DNA of 64,000 nucleotides from assembly GCF_001298445.1 (NCBI RefSeq), contig NZ_CP012036.1, positions 791,267-855,266 of the forward strand. Reading direction: 5' to 3'. Position 1 is the stretch's first letter. Each line of letters starts with the position of its first letter. The notes beneath the pieces were generated by a model. The model was not told the origin of the DNA, did not search any database, and saw nothing but the letters and a program-made list of their open reading frames with translations. This DNA comes from Nostoc piscinale CENA21 (GTDB lineage Bacteria; Cyanobacteriota; Cyanobacteriia; Cyanobacteriales; Nostocaceae). Positions 9,689 to 19,127 of the stretch are shown in pieces. A program made the position numbers and the translations under genes.

Positions 9689-10645
9689 TCAAATAATAAA
9701 TTGTTCTCTAACACTCATATCATCTAACGAAATTACGACACTAAATTGTTCTTGAATGTCTCCCCGAAATTGCAATTGAATATAATTATCTGCACTCCGG
9801 GCTTGGGCTTCTAAAAATACTGCACCTGATTCATCTAATACAGTGAGTTTTACACCTTCTGGCAAATAAACTTGATTAGCTGTGGGGTGCAGTTGCAAAC
9901 GGATACTGGTTTGATTTTCTTCTGGGCTAATTTCGACAATCAACATTAAGGGTTGATGAGCAATTTGAATACCCAAATCAATCAGTTTTGCTCGTTTAGT
10001 AGTTTGTGACTGAAATGATTCTTCCGTGGTTACACTACCACGAAAAGCATAATTAGGTCTAGAATCTAACAATTCTCTTAAAGCTTCCACGGTTTGCCAG
10101 CCTGCATCCACTTGACCGATAAACCATTGGCTTAAATTTACTAAAGCTTTAGCGGGAGAAGCTTGCAATTGGGCGATGCGGTCAATTAATGCTTCTAGAG
10201 GTTGTAGTTGATGCAATGGTAAAAATTCATTATTCACACTCCGCATAAACCCTAATATATGAGCTTCACGGAGTGATTCATCTACTTGCACCACTACATA
10301 ACCTATTCGGTCTTCCCAAGTTTCGGGCGGAATCAAACAAGCTTGTTCATTTAATTTGACTGGGCGACATTCTAAACGACCGACAGAGGTGATTTCTAGG
10401 TCAGCGACGTTACTACATAACTGCATTATCGGGTTCCAACTATCGCTAACTTTGAGGTTGGTGGGAATTTCCATGAATTGCAAATACTCATTTACCACCC
10501 AGACAGCCAATGTATTTAATCTTACTTGTTCTGCTTTGGCAGAGTTTGGTTGTTGATGGGCAAATTTTTCCGCCATTTTACAAGCAGCTTGAGTGATGGG
10601 TAACGTGATGCCAAAATCATCTACTCTCTGGGTGGTGTGAGTCAT
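9689..10645 (-). CDS. DUF1822 family protein
   Basis: A 318-residue soluble protein from ATG 10645 (MTHTTQRVDDFGITLPITQA); a longer frame reaches 10699 but adds an atypical leader. Family landmarks are the N-terminal FxxxLPIT..A, the central RIGYVVVQVDESLREAHILGF and the late LIDLGIQIAHQPLMLIVEIS. DUF1822 proteins are cyanobacterial, of unknown function, and usually adjoin a sigma factor and/or a CHAT-CHASE2 gene; here the CHAT-CHASE2 gene follows 246 bases downstream. No sigma factor is beside this copy, unlike the paralogue at 24277-25419. Confidence 0.85.
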   Translation of the reverse strand: MTHTTQRVDDFGITLPITQAACKMAEKFAHQQPNSAKAEQVRLNTLAVWVVNEYLQFMEIPTNLKVSDSWNPIMQLCSNVADLEITSVGRLECRPVKLNEQACLIPPETWEDRIGYVVVQVDESLREAHILGFMRSVNNEFLPLHQLQPLEALIDRIAQLQASPAKALVNLSQWFIGQVDAGWQTVEALRELLDSRPNYAFRGSVTTEESFQSQTTKRAKLIDLGIQIAHQPLMLIVEISPEENQTSIRLQLHPTANQVYLPEGVKLTVLDESGAVFLEAQARSADNYIQLQFRGDIQEQFSVVISLDDMSVREQFII

Positions 10646-10799
10646 AATGTTATACCTAGTGTTCAGGACTGTGCTGTAATATCTATCGCCCAGGCTCAAT
10701 AAATTTATGCCACAAAATCAAGAAATAAAAGAAATCTCTTGATATTTCGGTGTATTCATAAATTTGTGCTATTGCAATGCCAAGATTTATAGAGTTTTT

Positions 10800-11963
10800 A
10801 TGAAGCGGTTGCTATTAATTACAGAAAGATTTGCCCCTGATGTGGGGGGTTTGGCTAGGAGTGCGACAAGGTTGGTGGGAACGCTTTGTCAGTTGGGTGT
10901 AGTAGTTGATGTTGTTACCTGGAGTCGTTATCTGCAACAGGGGGAAGTTCTACCACCGGAAAGTATAGATGGCAAATCCCGTATTTATCGTATTGGGCTA
11001 TACCGTAATTGGGATATGACTATGCCTCATACTTTGAATGTACTGGAATGGTTGCATTCTTGTTGGCATTATGATGCAGTGTGGGGACATTATGTATTTC
11101 CAAGTGGTTTTTTAGCAACTTGGTTTGGGGGAATGCAAGGAGTAGCCAGCACTGTTAGCGCCCGTGGTAATGATATTGATAAAGAAATGTTTCCCCCTGG
11201 AGATTTTGCCCGTTTGCAATGGACGCTACAACACACTCAAGTAATTACGGCGGTGAGTGCTGATATGTCGCGCAAAATTCAGCTATTGAGTGGGAGGGAT
11301 GATGTGTTGGTGTTGAAAAATGCCGTAGACACAGAAGTTTTTGCCCCCCAGTCGGCAGTAGGAGAAATTAGTAGGGAATCTTTAGGAATTGCGCCAGAAG
11401 AAGTAGTATTGGGATTTTGTGGAGAATTGCGGGAAAAGAAAGGACAGCAATTTTTATTAAATGCTTTAACCACGGTACGAAATCAGCGTCCAGCTTGTTT
11501 ATTAATTATCGGTGAAGTGCGGGCTTCCCAGGAATTTGCATTGCAAGTTTATGCAACTCAACATCCAGAACATGCACAAAGAATTATTGTGACGGGACAT
11601 TTGCCTGATACTCAAGTTGTGGCGGCACATTTGCAATTGTGTGATGTGTATCTCCAGCCTTCATTGTGGGAAGGAATGCCTAATGCACTTTTAGAAGCAA
11701 TGGCTTGTGGTTGCTGCTGTATTGCTAGTGATGCGGGGGGTATTGCGGAAGTAATTACACATGGTGAAGATGGTTTTATTTTGCCGCGATCGCAACTGCA
11801 TAAGTTAGGTGAAGCTGTTTTAGAATGTTTGACAATGCCCAGCACCATCAAATCTCAAATTACTCAAGCTGCACGCGATCGCATCCTCAAAAAATATTCT
11901 ATTGCTCAAGAACAACAGCGACTGCAAATTGTACTTGATCGTCTTTTAAAAAACCAGAGGTAA
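10800..11963 (+). CDS. Glycosyltransferase family 4 (GT-B fold)
   Basis: A 387-residue GT4-type retaining glycosyltransferase. It begins MKRLLLITERFAPDVGGLAR, with the GG acceptor/nucleotide loop, and has the C-terminal donor-binding region LGFCGELREKKGQQFLLNAL and LQPSLWEGMPNALLEAMACG with the E-x7-E motif. Start ATG 10800 is preferred; the frame extends 12 codons upstream without family similarity. Donor and acceptor cannot be assigned. It is convergent with another GT4 gene, suggesting a small locus for surface glycans. Confidence 0.85.
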   Translation: MKRLLLITERFAPDVGGLARSATRLVGTLCQLGVVVDVVTWSRYLQQGEVLPPESIDGKSRIYRIGLYRNWDMTMPHTLNVLEWLHSCWHYDAVWGHYVFPSGFLATWFGGMQGVASTVSARGNDIDKEMFPPGDFARLQWTLQHTQVITAVSADMSRKIQLLSGRDDVLVLKNAVDTEVFAPQSAVGEISRESLGIAPEEVVLGFCGELREKKGQQFLLNALTTVRNQRPACLLIIGEVRASQEFALQVYATQHPEHAQRIIVTGHLPDTQVVAAHLQLCDVYLQPSLWEGMPNALLEAMACGCCCIASDAGGIAEVITHGEDGFILPRSQLHKLGEAVLECLTMPSTIKSQITQAARDRILKKYSIAQEQQRLQIVLDRLLKNQR

Positions 11964-12033
11964 AATCAAGTCAAAAGTCAAAAGTAAAAATGCAAAATCA
12001 AATCAGCAAACTACCTTGTCCCCCTTGTCTCCC

Positions 12034-13224
12034 TTATCCCCCTTCCTCAACCCCCAACTCGGTATAAGCTGCAATTAAAGCCTCACCTGCCAGTTGCCAA
12101 GTATAATACTGTTCTATTCGCTTTCTGGCATTAGCACCGAGATACACTGCTAATTCTGGTTCACTTTGCAAGCGCAAGACTGCATCTTTTATAGCTTTGG
12201 CGGAACTGGGTTTAACTAACAAAAAATGTACGCCATCTTCGCCTAATTCTCGCACTACTGGTAAATCACTAGCAATTACAGGTGTGCCTGTCGCCATTCC
12301 TTCTAAAATTTTCAGTGGACAGCAGCCTTGAATTAAGTTGCGATCGTTTGGTGTTAAAGGTGCCACAATCACATCAGCATGGTGAATATATTGAACTAAT
12401 TTTTGCTGTGATACTGGTTCTAATATTTTCAGATAGTCAGCAACTTCTAATTTAACAGCCAGTTGTTTTAATTCTTTAATTTGGTCATTTCTGGCTTGCC
12501 CAATTACCGTTAGATCAGCAGGAATCTCGCGATTGATTAAAGCTAAAGCTTCAATTGCTAAATTTACACCTTGCCACGGTGACAAGGTACCAAAATATAT
12601 TAGCCTGAGAGATTGATTGTTTAAATTTTGGCTTTTTCCAGAGTAGGTAAACACATCTAAATCTACCCCATTAGGAATCACTTGAATTTTATTACCTGAT
12701 ACACCTCGACTTTGTAAATATTGCGAGGTAATACTACTGGGTGTGACAATTAAATTTGCTGCTGCTAGACAAATTTGCTCTTGAGTATATAACTTATGTA
12801 AAAGCTCTTGATCATCAACAACATTTGGATAGCGATATTTTAGTTCTATAGAAGGCAACCCATTCACTTCAAACATTAATTTTTGACAATATTGCTGTTT
12901 GTTTTGTGCAATCACAAAGCCTTCATAAATTGACCGGATATGTATAACTTGAAATTGCTTGTCTTGTAACCATAACCTTAATAAATGGCGAAAATTCAAA
13001 ATTCGCTGAATCAAATTATCGCCGCAAGCTGATAACGTTGTTTGAAAAACCTGCGGATAAATTTCTTCACTATCTATACATTCTCTTGTTGGTGAAACTG
13101 TTACTAACTGAATGCCCTCAAAAGCAGTTCCTAAAGCTTGGGCAAAAGCTGTAATATGAATTGCTGCTCCCTTTGGCGCTGGTACAGTATCGAAAGAAAT
13201 ATAAGCTATTTTTGATTGCTGCAT
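12034..13224 (-). CDS. Glycosyltransferase family 4
   Basis: A 396-residue GT-B protein. It starts MQQSKIAYISFDTVPAPKGA (N-terminal acceptor domain with a K-G-A loop) and carries the donor domain LRLIYFGTLSPWQGVNLAIE, then DRNLIQGCCPLKILEGMATG with the E-x7-E-like catalytic region and TPVIASDLPVVREL. It is not closely similar to its convergent neighbour, so the pair is not a recent duplication. Substrate unknown. 3' ends are 71 bases apart, separated by a C-rich tandem repeat (CCCCCTTGTCTCCC). Confidence 0.85.
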   Translation of the reverse strand: MQQSKIAYISFDTVPAPKGAAIHITAFAQALGTAFEGIQLVTVSPTRECIDSEEIYPQVFQTTLSACGDNLIQRILNFRHLLRLWLQDKQFQVIHIRSIYEGFVIAQNKQQYCQKLMFEVNGLPSIELKYRYPNVVDDQELLHKLYTQEQICLAAANLIVTPSSITSQYLQSRGVSGNKIQVIPNGVDLDVFTYSGKSQNLNNQSLRLIYFGTLSPWQGVNLAIEALALINREIPADLTVIGQARNDQIKELKQLAVKLEVADYLKILEPVSQQKLVQYIHHADVIVAPLTPNDRNLIQGCCPLKILEGMATGTPVIASDLPVVRELGEDGVHFLLVKPSSAKAIKDAVLRLQSEPELAVYLGANARKRIEQYYTWQLAGEALIAAYTELGVEEGG

Positions 13225-13436
13225 AAATATATAGATGGAAAATAATTTTTTATGAATTATACAAAAAACTTTTCAAACTCTCATACCTCTGTCAACTCTG
13301 CATCTGGAGTGGATTGATTTTTCGTAACTTGTATATCATTAAAAAATATTTCAAAATGTTGAAATTAATTTAAAAATTACTTTTTTTAATAAAAACGAAA
13401 TAAATTTTACTAAAGCTGATTTAGTTGTAAATAATT

Positions 13437-14339
13437 ATGCCTATTGATGTACAACAATTCCGGCAAAACTTGACTTATACAGCCCAAGCACCAATTAAGC
13501 AAGTAATCGCTGATTTGCAAGAGATAGCAGAGATTGATCACCTAGCAGAACTGAAACAAAAGGAATATGGCAAAAAGGCATTAAATTACTTTTGGGGAAT
13601 TTTAATTGCTGTTGCTTTGATAATTTTTGGCTCCATTATTATACCTAATGCTCAATTATTAGGGATGCTGATACTCTTATTAACTTTAGTAGTTTTTGTC
13701 CTGGCGATCGCTCTTATTTTAGCATTGGTCAAGCGGTTAAAATTCGGCAGAACCAACGTGATTAATTATCGCTACCAGTCTACACAAAGAATCTTACAAA
13801 TGATATCAAGAGATATGGATGCAAATGCAACTATCAACTTGTATCTATCTTTTAAGATAACCGAAAAAAATGAGCATAAAATCAGTACCACACCCCACCC
13901 TAGCAAATCTGGTTGGCAAATAGATAATTATCAACATGAATGGATGAAAATTGCAGGACATTTTCTAGATAAGACTCGCTTTGATTTATCTGCTACTTCT
14001 TTATCTAAAAAGCAGTATGGCTGGAAACGTGGTAGCAGTGGTAAAAGTAAATATAAATCAAAAATTAAGTCTGGCGGATTAGATATTCACTTAGATATGG
14101 CCTATTCTCAGCGTCGCTATGGCGCAATCAAAGTTTTAAAAGATGAAGTAAATGGTGCATTAAAATTACCTAAATTATCTAATCTGAGAAATTTAAGACT
14201 AACAGATAAGTCCATGCAGCTTGCAGTGAGGATAGCACCCAATGTAGCTGATAATCAAAATGAAATTTATCAAACAGTTACAGCAATGTTTTTAAGTCTT
14301 TATCAAGTGCTAAATCTAGCAAAGGCTTTGTCTAAATAA
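13437..14339 (+). CDS. Hypothetical membrane protein with two helices
   Basis: Not a family I recognise. 300 residues: a soluble N-terminal segment (MPIDVQQFRQNLTYTAQAPI), two adjacent membrane helices at about residues 49-68 and 73-97, then a basic cytoplasmic domain with a lysine/serine-rich patch (KKQYGWKRGSSGKSKYKSK, ~186-204) and GGLDIHLDMAYSQRRYGAIK. The shape suggests a membrane-anchored cytoplasmic domain. The 212-bp upstream gap is AT-rich. It may head a co-directional run with the Uma2, lipoprotein and FHA genes. Confidence 0.7.
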   Translation: MPIDVQQFRQNLTYTAQAPIKQVIADLQEIAEIDHLAELKQKEYGKKALNYFWGILIAVALIIFGSIIIPNAQLLGMLILLLTLVVFVLAIALILALVKRLKFGRTNVINYRYQSTQRILQMISRDMDANATINLYLSFKITEKNEHKISTTPHPSKSGWQIDNYQHEWMKIAGHFLDKTRFDLSATSLSKKQYGWKRGSSGKSKYKSKIKSGGLDIHLDMAYSQRRYGAIKVLKDEVNGALKLPKLSNLRNLRLTDKSMQLAVRIAPNVADNQNEIYQTVTAMFLSLYQVLNLAKALSK

Positions 14340-14508
14340 GTAATATAGCAATCTTAAATAATCGACAGACATCTCTCTTCCTTGTCCACCCAGTCATCCT
14401 TATCTTCCTTGTCTCCCTTGTTCACCTATCAAATAAAATGCCATATCTAGTTATCAAGATATTACAATAGATTGATAATGATTAAACCAACTTGAAAGCA
14501 GGTGAGAT

Positions 14509-15102
14509 ATGCAGTTAGAAATCAAACAACACCATTACACACCTGAAGAATATTTAGAACTGGAAGAAAAAGCAGAATTTAGGAATGAATATCGTGATGG
14601 AGAAATTATTCCCATGACTGGTGGTACTACTAATCATAATAAAATATCAGGCAATCTCTATGCTTACTTAAAGTTTGCTTTGAGGGGTCAAGACTATGAA
14701 ATCTATATCAGTGATGTCCGTTTATGGATTCCTCGATATCGCCAGTATACTTATCCAGATGTAATGGTAATTGCTGGAGAGCCTGTTTATACAGGAACAA
14801 ATACAACTACTGTGATGAACCCTTGTTTAATTACTGAAGTTTTATCAAAATCAACTAAAAACTATGACCAAGGTGATAAATTTGCTTATTATCGCTCAAT
14901 TCCTGAATTTAAAGAATATATTTTAATTGATCAGTATAACTATCATGTTATGCAGTATGTTAAAACGGCTGAAGGTCAATGGTTATTTACAGAAACCGAA
15001 ACTCAATCAGCATCTTTATCTATCCAAACACTTAATGTTGAAATTGCATTGAGTGATATTTATGAACGAGTTAATTTTGCTGACAACAATGAAGAAAGTT
15101 AA
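14509..15102 (+). CDS. Uma2 family putative endonuclease
   Basis: A 197-residue protein with the Uma2 (DUF820) pattern: TPEEYLELEEKAEFRNEYRD then GEIIPMTGGT-x-NHN, YISDVRLWIP, YTYPDVMVIAGEP, NPCLITEVLSKSTKNYDQGDK and YRSIPEFKEYILID. The family has a PD-(D/E)XK nuclease fold and is hugely expanded in cyanobacteria; biological roles are unclear. Good RBS (AGCAGGTGAG) before ATG 14509. It ends 9 bases before the lipoprotein gene. Confidence 0.9.
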   Translation: MQLEIKQHHYTPEEYLELEEKAEFRNEYRDGEIIPMTGGTTNHNKISGNLYAYLKFALRGQDYEIYISDVRLWIPRYRQYTYPDVMVIAGEPVYTGTNTTTVMNPCLITEVLSKSTKNYDQGDKFAYYRSIPEFKEYILIDQYNYHVMQYVKTAEGQWLFTETETQSASLSIQTLNVEIALSDIYERVNFADNNEES

Positions 15103-15111
15103 ACTAAATTT

Positions 15112-15786
15112 ATGAAAAATAGAGTTTTAAAAATTGCAACTTTAGTTTTTTTAATTACCGCTATTTTAGGTTGTAGCAATACAAATAATAGGACTGTAAA
15201 ACAGCCGAATCAAGTAAATAGTCCTCCTGTGGCTGAAAATACGACTAATGTAGCCACTCGGACTGATAAAATTAAAATTAAAACAGAGACTGGGACGGAT
15301 TTATTTGAACTTAAGCAGCAAGAAGATGGAGCTAAATTAGTTGATGGAAAAGAGCAAGAAATAGCGAGAATTAAATCAGAAAAATCTGGTAAAGTTAAAT
15401 TTAAAAATCCTGCTGATAAAACTTTGGGTTATGTCGTAACGGAAAAAGGCTCTTGGAAGTTAGAATCCAGCCAAAACCAGGGTTTATATAGTCTCAAAAA
15501 GCAGAATAACGGTGATTATAGCCTAGAAGATGCAGGGAAAAAATTAGTTTATCGGATTAAATCAAATGATAAAGGTATCGAGATTTTAAACCCTAATAAA
15601 CAGCTAGTTTATCAAGTCAGAATTAAAGAAGGTAAGACGGCTTTAAGAAATCCAGCGGGTAAAACTGTGTTTTATACCAAATCAAGCATTTCACCAATTG
15701 CATTTACTTGTTTTGGTTTTGATGTTCTCAACCGCGAACAGCAAGCAGCTTTGGCTTATGCTGTCAATTTAACAGGAGGACAATAG
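15112..15786 (+). CDS. Lipoprotein, repeat-containing, unknown function
   Basis: 224 residues with a lipoprotein signal peptide: MKNRVLKIATLVFLITAILG followed by Cys21. The mature part has several weakly similar strand-rich units (FELKQQEDGAKLVDGKE, KFKNPADKTLGYVVTEKG, YSLKKQNNGDYSLEDAGKKL, EILNPNKQLVYQVR, ALRNPAGKTVFYTK), each about 25-30 residues with an N-P-x-x-K turn, suggesting a beta-repeat surface protein. It lies 3 bases before the FHA gene, clearly co-transcribed. Function unknown. Confidence 0.8.
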   Translation: MKNRVLKIATLVFLITAILGCSNTNNRTVKQPNQVNSPPVAENTTNVATRTDKIKIKTETGTDLFELKQQEDGAKLVDGKEQEIARIKSEKSGKVKFKNPADKTLGYVVTEKGSWKLESSQNQGLYSLKKQNNGDYSLEDAGKKLVYRIKSNDKGIEILNPNKQLVYQVRIKEGKTALRNPAGKTVFYTKSSISPIAFTCFGFDVLNREQQAALAYAVNLTGGQ

Positions 15787-15789
15787 ACT

Positions 15790-16392
15790 TTGCAAATACA
15801 GCTAACTTGGATAGATCCAAATACAGGCGATCGCCCAGAACCAGTCTTAGAAACCCCAGTGGCTATTGGCAAACAATTTGATGCTATGCCACAGCAAATT
15901 AATGAACAAAGAGTTTCTCGAATCGTTATCGAGGATGACTTAATTGCAGATTACCATGCTTTAATTGACTGGCAAAATCAAGAATTAACAATTATTAACC
16001 AAAGTACAACTAATACCATCAAAATTAACGATACTCAGTTAACTAATGGTATCTTGCAAAATGGCGATCGCATTCAAATCGGCAGTTGTGAAATTGTCGT
16101 CAACTTTGCAAATCTAGGAGAGTGCGATCGCATGGTAGGCTTTTTATTTAAACGCCGTTGTGGACGCACTGATAGAACCAACTGCCCTGACTGTAATGCG
16201 TCTTATGATGATGATTATGCCTATTATCCCGAATATGGTAGTTACCGTTATTGGGGTAGTAGCTACTATCATGACCGCGATCACTATTCTTATGACCCCG
16301 AAACAGGTAATGTAGATTTTACCGAAGCTGATGCCATAAGTTTTGAAGCAGAAAGAGATAGTGATTTTGAAACCAATATGGGAGCAAGTTGA
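15790..16392 (+). CDS. FHA domain protein with Cys-rich and Tyr-rich tail
   Basis: 200 residues starting at TTG 15790, supported by GGAGGA at 15775-15780. Residues ~10-110 are a forkhead-associated domain (VAIGKQFDAMP, RVSRIVIEDDLIADYHALID, NTIKINDTQLTNGILQNGDR), which binds phosphothreonine. The serine of the usual S-x-x-H is replaced (IADYHA). A CGRTDRTNCPDC cluster follows (possible metal site), then an unusual tail rich in Tyr, Asp and Ser. It is in an operon with the upstream lipoprotein. It may link Ser/Thr kinase signalling to the cell envelope; this is inferred. Confidence 0.8.
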   Translation: MQIQLTWIDPNTGDRPEPVLETPVAIGKQFDAMPQQINEQRVSRIVIEDDLIADYHALIDWQNQELTIINQSTTNTIKINDTQLTNGILQNGDRIQIGSCEIVVNFANLGECDRMVGFLFKRRCGRTDRTNCPDCNASYDDDYAYYPEYGSYRYWGSSYYHDRDHYSYDPETGNVDFTEADAISFEAERDSDFETNMGAS

Positions 16393-16447
16393 ATATGAAG
16401 AGATGAGGGTTAATAATTATTAGCTAATAACAAATAACAAATGACCA

Positions 16448-17434
16448 TTGACAAACACTTGGTTAATTTACGCCCTTGGGGGTGGTTGGGGACATTTAAA
16501 TCGGGCTTTGGCTTTGGGGAGAATTGCCGCCAAAGAAAGAAAAGTTACGATTATCACTAACAGTCCTTATGCCTTAAAAATCAATCATGAAAATTGCATA
16601 GTAAACTACATTTCTGAACAGGCTGGTTTTTTTGCAACTTGTCAGCAAGTAAGAGAATTTATCCTAAATACTCAATGCGATCGCCTAATTATAGACACAT
16701 TTCCTAGAGGCTTAGGTGGTGAATTAGCAGACATCTTACCGCAGTTGCAACCCATACCCCGCATTTTAATTCATCGAGATATTAGCCCAGACTATGTAAC
16801 TGCTAAAAATTTGCGGTCTTTTGTCGCCCAGAACTACGATAAAGTAATTGTTCCCGGCGAAGGGCAAGATTTACCTTTAGCTGACTTACCAAATGTGCAG
16901 CATACAGCCCCTTGGTTAATTCGCAATTGTGAAGAATTACCAGATAAAATGAGTGTGCGATCGCATATTTTCAAAGTTAACCCAGATATCCCAACAATTC
17001 TAGTTTGTGCAGCCGGGAACGCTTCAGAATTATCTTTCTTTGCCCGACTTACCCTGCACTTACAGCAAAATTTCCCCCATTGTGCAGTCAGAATTTTAGC
17101 TGCTAATTGTCCCACAGATATTCCCGAAGCTTTATGGATATCACACCATCCAGGAATTGAATGTCTAGCAGCTGCTGATGTTGTTGTTGGGGGTGCAGGA
17201 TACAATACAGTTTACGAATGTGCGGCTGTCGGTGTACCTTTGGTAGCATTTGCCTTTAAAAGATTGTACGATCGCCAAGCCAAAAGAGCTAATCAAGTTT
17301 ACAGGGTAAAGAATCTACCACAGGCAATTACTACCGTCAGCACACTTCTAGACAGAATAGAACTGGTAGAAAATTTGTCTATACCAAGTTATATTAACGG
17401 TACTTTCCAAGCACTACACTACATTTCAGCTTGA
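16448..17434 (+). CDS. MurG-like GT-B glycosyltransferase family protein
   Basis: 328 residues from TTG 16448 (MTNTWLIYALGGGWGHLNRA). The GGGxGHLxRA loop and the donor-domain motif ECLAAADVVVGGAGYNTVYECAAVGVP are those of MurG/UDP-glycosyltransferase-like GT-B proteins. An ATG at 16441 is out of frame, so TTG is the likely start, with a weak RBS. Substrate unknown; it is too short and divergent to be MurG itself. It lies 55 bases after the FHA gene on the same strand. Confidence 0.75.
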   Translation: MTNTWLIYALGGGWGHLNRALALGRIAAKERKVTIITNSPYALKINHENCIVNYISEQAGFFATCQQVREFILNTQCDRLIIDTFPRGLGGELADILPQLQPIPRILIHRDISPDYVTAKNLRSFVAQNYDKVIVPGEGQDLPLADLPNVQHTAPWLIRNCEELPDKMSVRSHIFKVNPDIPTILVCAAGNASELSFFARLTLHLQQNFPHCAVRILAANCPTDIPEALWISHHPGIECLAAADVVVGGAGYNTVYECAAVGVPLVAFAFKRLYDRQAKRANQVYRVKNLPQAITTVSTLLDRIELVENLSIPSYINGTFQALHYISA

Positions 17435-17509
17435 AATTCCTCTGGAAACTAACCTTGTGGTAGCAATCTTGCAAAAGCTTAGGATAGAGTTTTAGCCAAG
17501 CCAGAATCA

Positions 17510-18124
17510 ATGGCCATGTGTGATTCACTGTTACACCTGCGATCGCTGGTTGATACAGCGAAAATAGTCAAAGGTACAACAAGTTTGAAGCTCAAGGAAG
17601 TTGTGATTAACCTACGCTCTGCCACCTCTGCTGATTTGGATCTGCTACGACACTGGGATGAACAGCCTCATGTAATTGCCTCAGATCCTAACGATGACTG
17701 GAACTGGGAAGTAGAACTTGAACAAACCCCTGATTGGAGAGAGCAATTGATTGCTGAAATCGATGATCGTCCCATTGGATTTATCCAGATCATCGATCCG
17801 GCTCGTGAGGAAAGCCATTATTGGGGAGATGTCGCAGAAAATCTTCGGGCTATCGATATCTGGATTGGGAAGGAGGCCGATTTAGGCAAAGGCTATGGAA
17901 CAAAAATGATGCAGTTAGCCCTGGCTCGATGTTTTGCCGAGCCATCGGTAGCAGCTGTAATCATTGATCCGCTTGCCAATAATACCCGCGCTCACCGCTT
18001 TTATGAACGTTTAGGCTTCCAATTTGTTGAATACCGAAGGTTCGGTGAGGATGAGTGCTTTATTTATCGTCTTAACCGACTAGACTGGCAAAATAAAAGC
18101 CCTGCTAATCATAGCAGTTCATGA
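17510..18124 (+). CDS. GNAT acetyltransferase, AAC(6')-like
   Basis: Acetyl-CoA-dependent N-acetyltransferase. The core INLRSATSADLDLLRHWDEQ ... IDIWIGKEADLGKGYGTKMM ... DPLANNTRAHRFYERLGFQF has the GNAT motif A (G-K-G-Y-G-T) and B, and resembles AAC(6') aminoglycoside acetyltransferases and their environmental relatives. Drug resistance is not implied; many relatives act on other amines. Start uncertain: ATG 17510 gives 204 residues with a non-conserved leader, while GTG 17603 would begin exactly at the conserved core. Confidence 0.8.
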   Translation: MAMCDSLLHLRSLVDTAKIVKGTTSLKLKEVVINLRSATSADLDLLRHWDEQPHVIASDPNDDWNWEVELEQTPDWREQLIAEIDDRPIGFIQIIDPAREESHYWGDVAENLRAIDIWIGKEADLGKGYGTKMMQLALARCFAEPSVAAVIIDPLANNTRAHRFYERLGFQFVEYRRFGEDECFIYRLNRLDWQNKSPANHSSS

Positions 18125-18294
18125 TAATGAGCAATTTCTTTTAAATATCTACATCAAGCATTCAATCCAATTTACTTTACCAGTCGTCAATAGAAATAGA
18201 TGGCGCGAGCGCAGGCAATTGATAAGCTACGCACACGCACTAGACAATTCAAGCTTGTAGAAAAATAGCGTAAAACGATGACAACTGAAATTTA

Positions 18295-19035
18295 TCAATA
18301 AATGATAGAAATTAGTTTTTCAAAATCCTGACTATCAAAACTTAGTTGTTTTTTAGAATACTGACCACATATCTTATAATAAACCTTATTGTTTTGAATA
18401 CTGAATAAATATCCTTCTACTTGATTTGGCTGGTTTTTAAGTTTAAATATGAATGTATTAGTTGTATATCTGCCATACTTATTTATTAGGTAAGAAAAGC
18501 TTTGAAAATTTCCATTTTGAGCTTCGCCAAATTCTAATAAACCATCATCAATTTGATTGATTTTATGCAAAATCAATTTCTGAATTTCTTGTAAGCTATT
18601 CAGACGATTAAATTCAAAATCATGATTCTTCCTGCTTATACCAATAATTTCATGATAGTTATATAAAATACCTATATCGCAACCAGCCTTCGTTAAATAT
18701 CTTTGTATCTGACTATAATGATTCTGTAAGTTCACCTCTTCTCGTTTTACTTCTACAATCATTACAGGATTTTGATGTGGTCGGAAGTTATTATTTTTCG
18801 GACTTTTATATATTTCTATATCATGATTATTTGATTCAACTTTAATATTGATTTTTTCGGTTAATAACTCACTTTGATTAATCAGAAAATGAATAAATAT
18901 CTGTCTGACCAACTCTTCTGGCCTACCATCAACTGAAATTTCTATTCCCCTAACTAAACATTTTGTATATTGTTGTCTATACTTTTTAAAGTAGATATCT
19001 AGCTTTCCCTGGATTTCTTGATTCAAACTAGTCAT
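18295..19035 (-). CDS. Putative PD-(D/E)XK nuclease, HsdR N-terminal-like
   Basis: 246 residues, no named family recognised. RPEELVRQIFIHFLINQ followed by D72 (HDIEIY), then the V-E95-V-K97 strand (PVMIVEVKREE) and QIQRYLTKAGCDIGILYN form the D..ExK plus Q-x-x-x-Y-like layout of the type I restriction subunit N-terminal nuclease (HSDR_N). The rest is a small C-terminal domain. It starts 92 bases after the GTPase gene on the same strand, so the two probably form an operon. The pair is AT-rich compared with neighbours, consistent with recent acquisition. A DNA-cutting effector is inferred. Confidence 0.65.
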   Translation of the reverse strand: MTSLNQEIQGKLDIYFKKYRQQYTKCLVRGIEISVDGRPEELVRQIFIHFLINQSELLTEKINIKVESNNHDIEIYKSPKNNNFRPHQNPVMIVEVKREEVNLQNHYSQIQRYLTKAGCDIGILYNYHEIIGISRKNHDFEFNRLNSLQEIQKLILHKINQIDDGLLEFGEAQNGNFQSFSYLINKYGRYTTNTFIFKLKNQPNQVEGYLFSIQNNKVYYKICGQYSKKQLSFDSQDFEKLISIIY

Positions 19036-19127
19036 AATATTGAATAACTATCTATGTAAATCAAATGGTTTTAGGGACACAATATATCTGTGTCCCAAAC
19101 AAGGTATTAATCGGTTACTGCAATTTT

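Noticed and set aside
17510..18124. Aminoglycoside resistance gene
   Set aside because: Only general AAC(6')-like GNAT similarity; no mobile element or resistance context, so a named resistance call is not justified.
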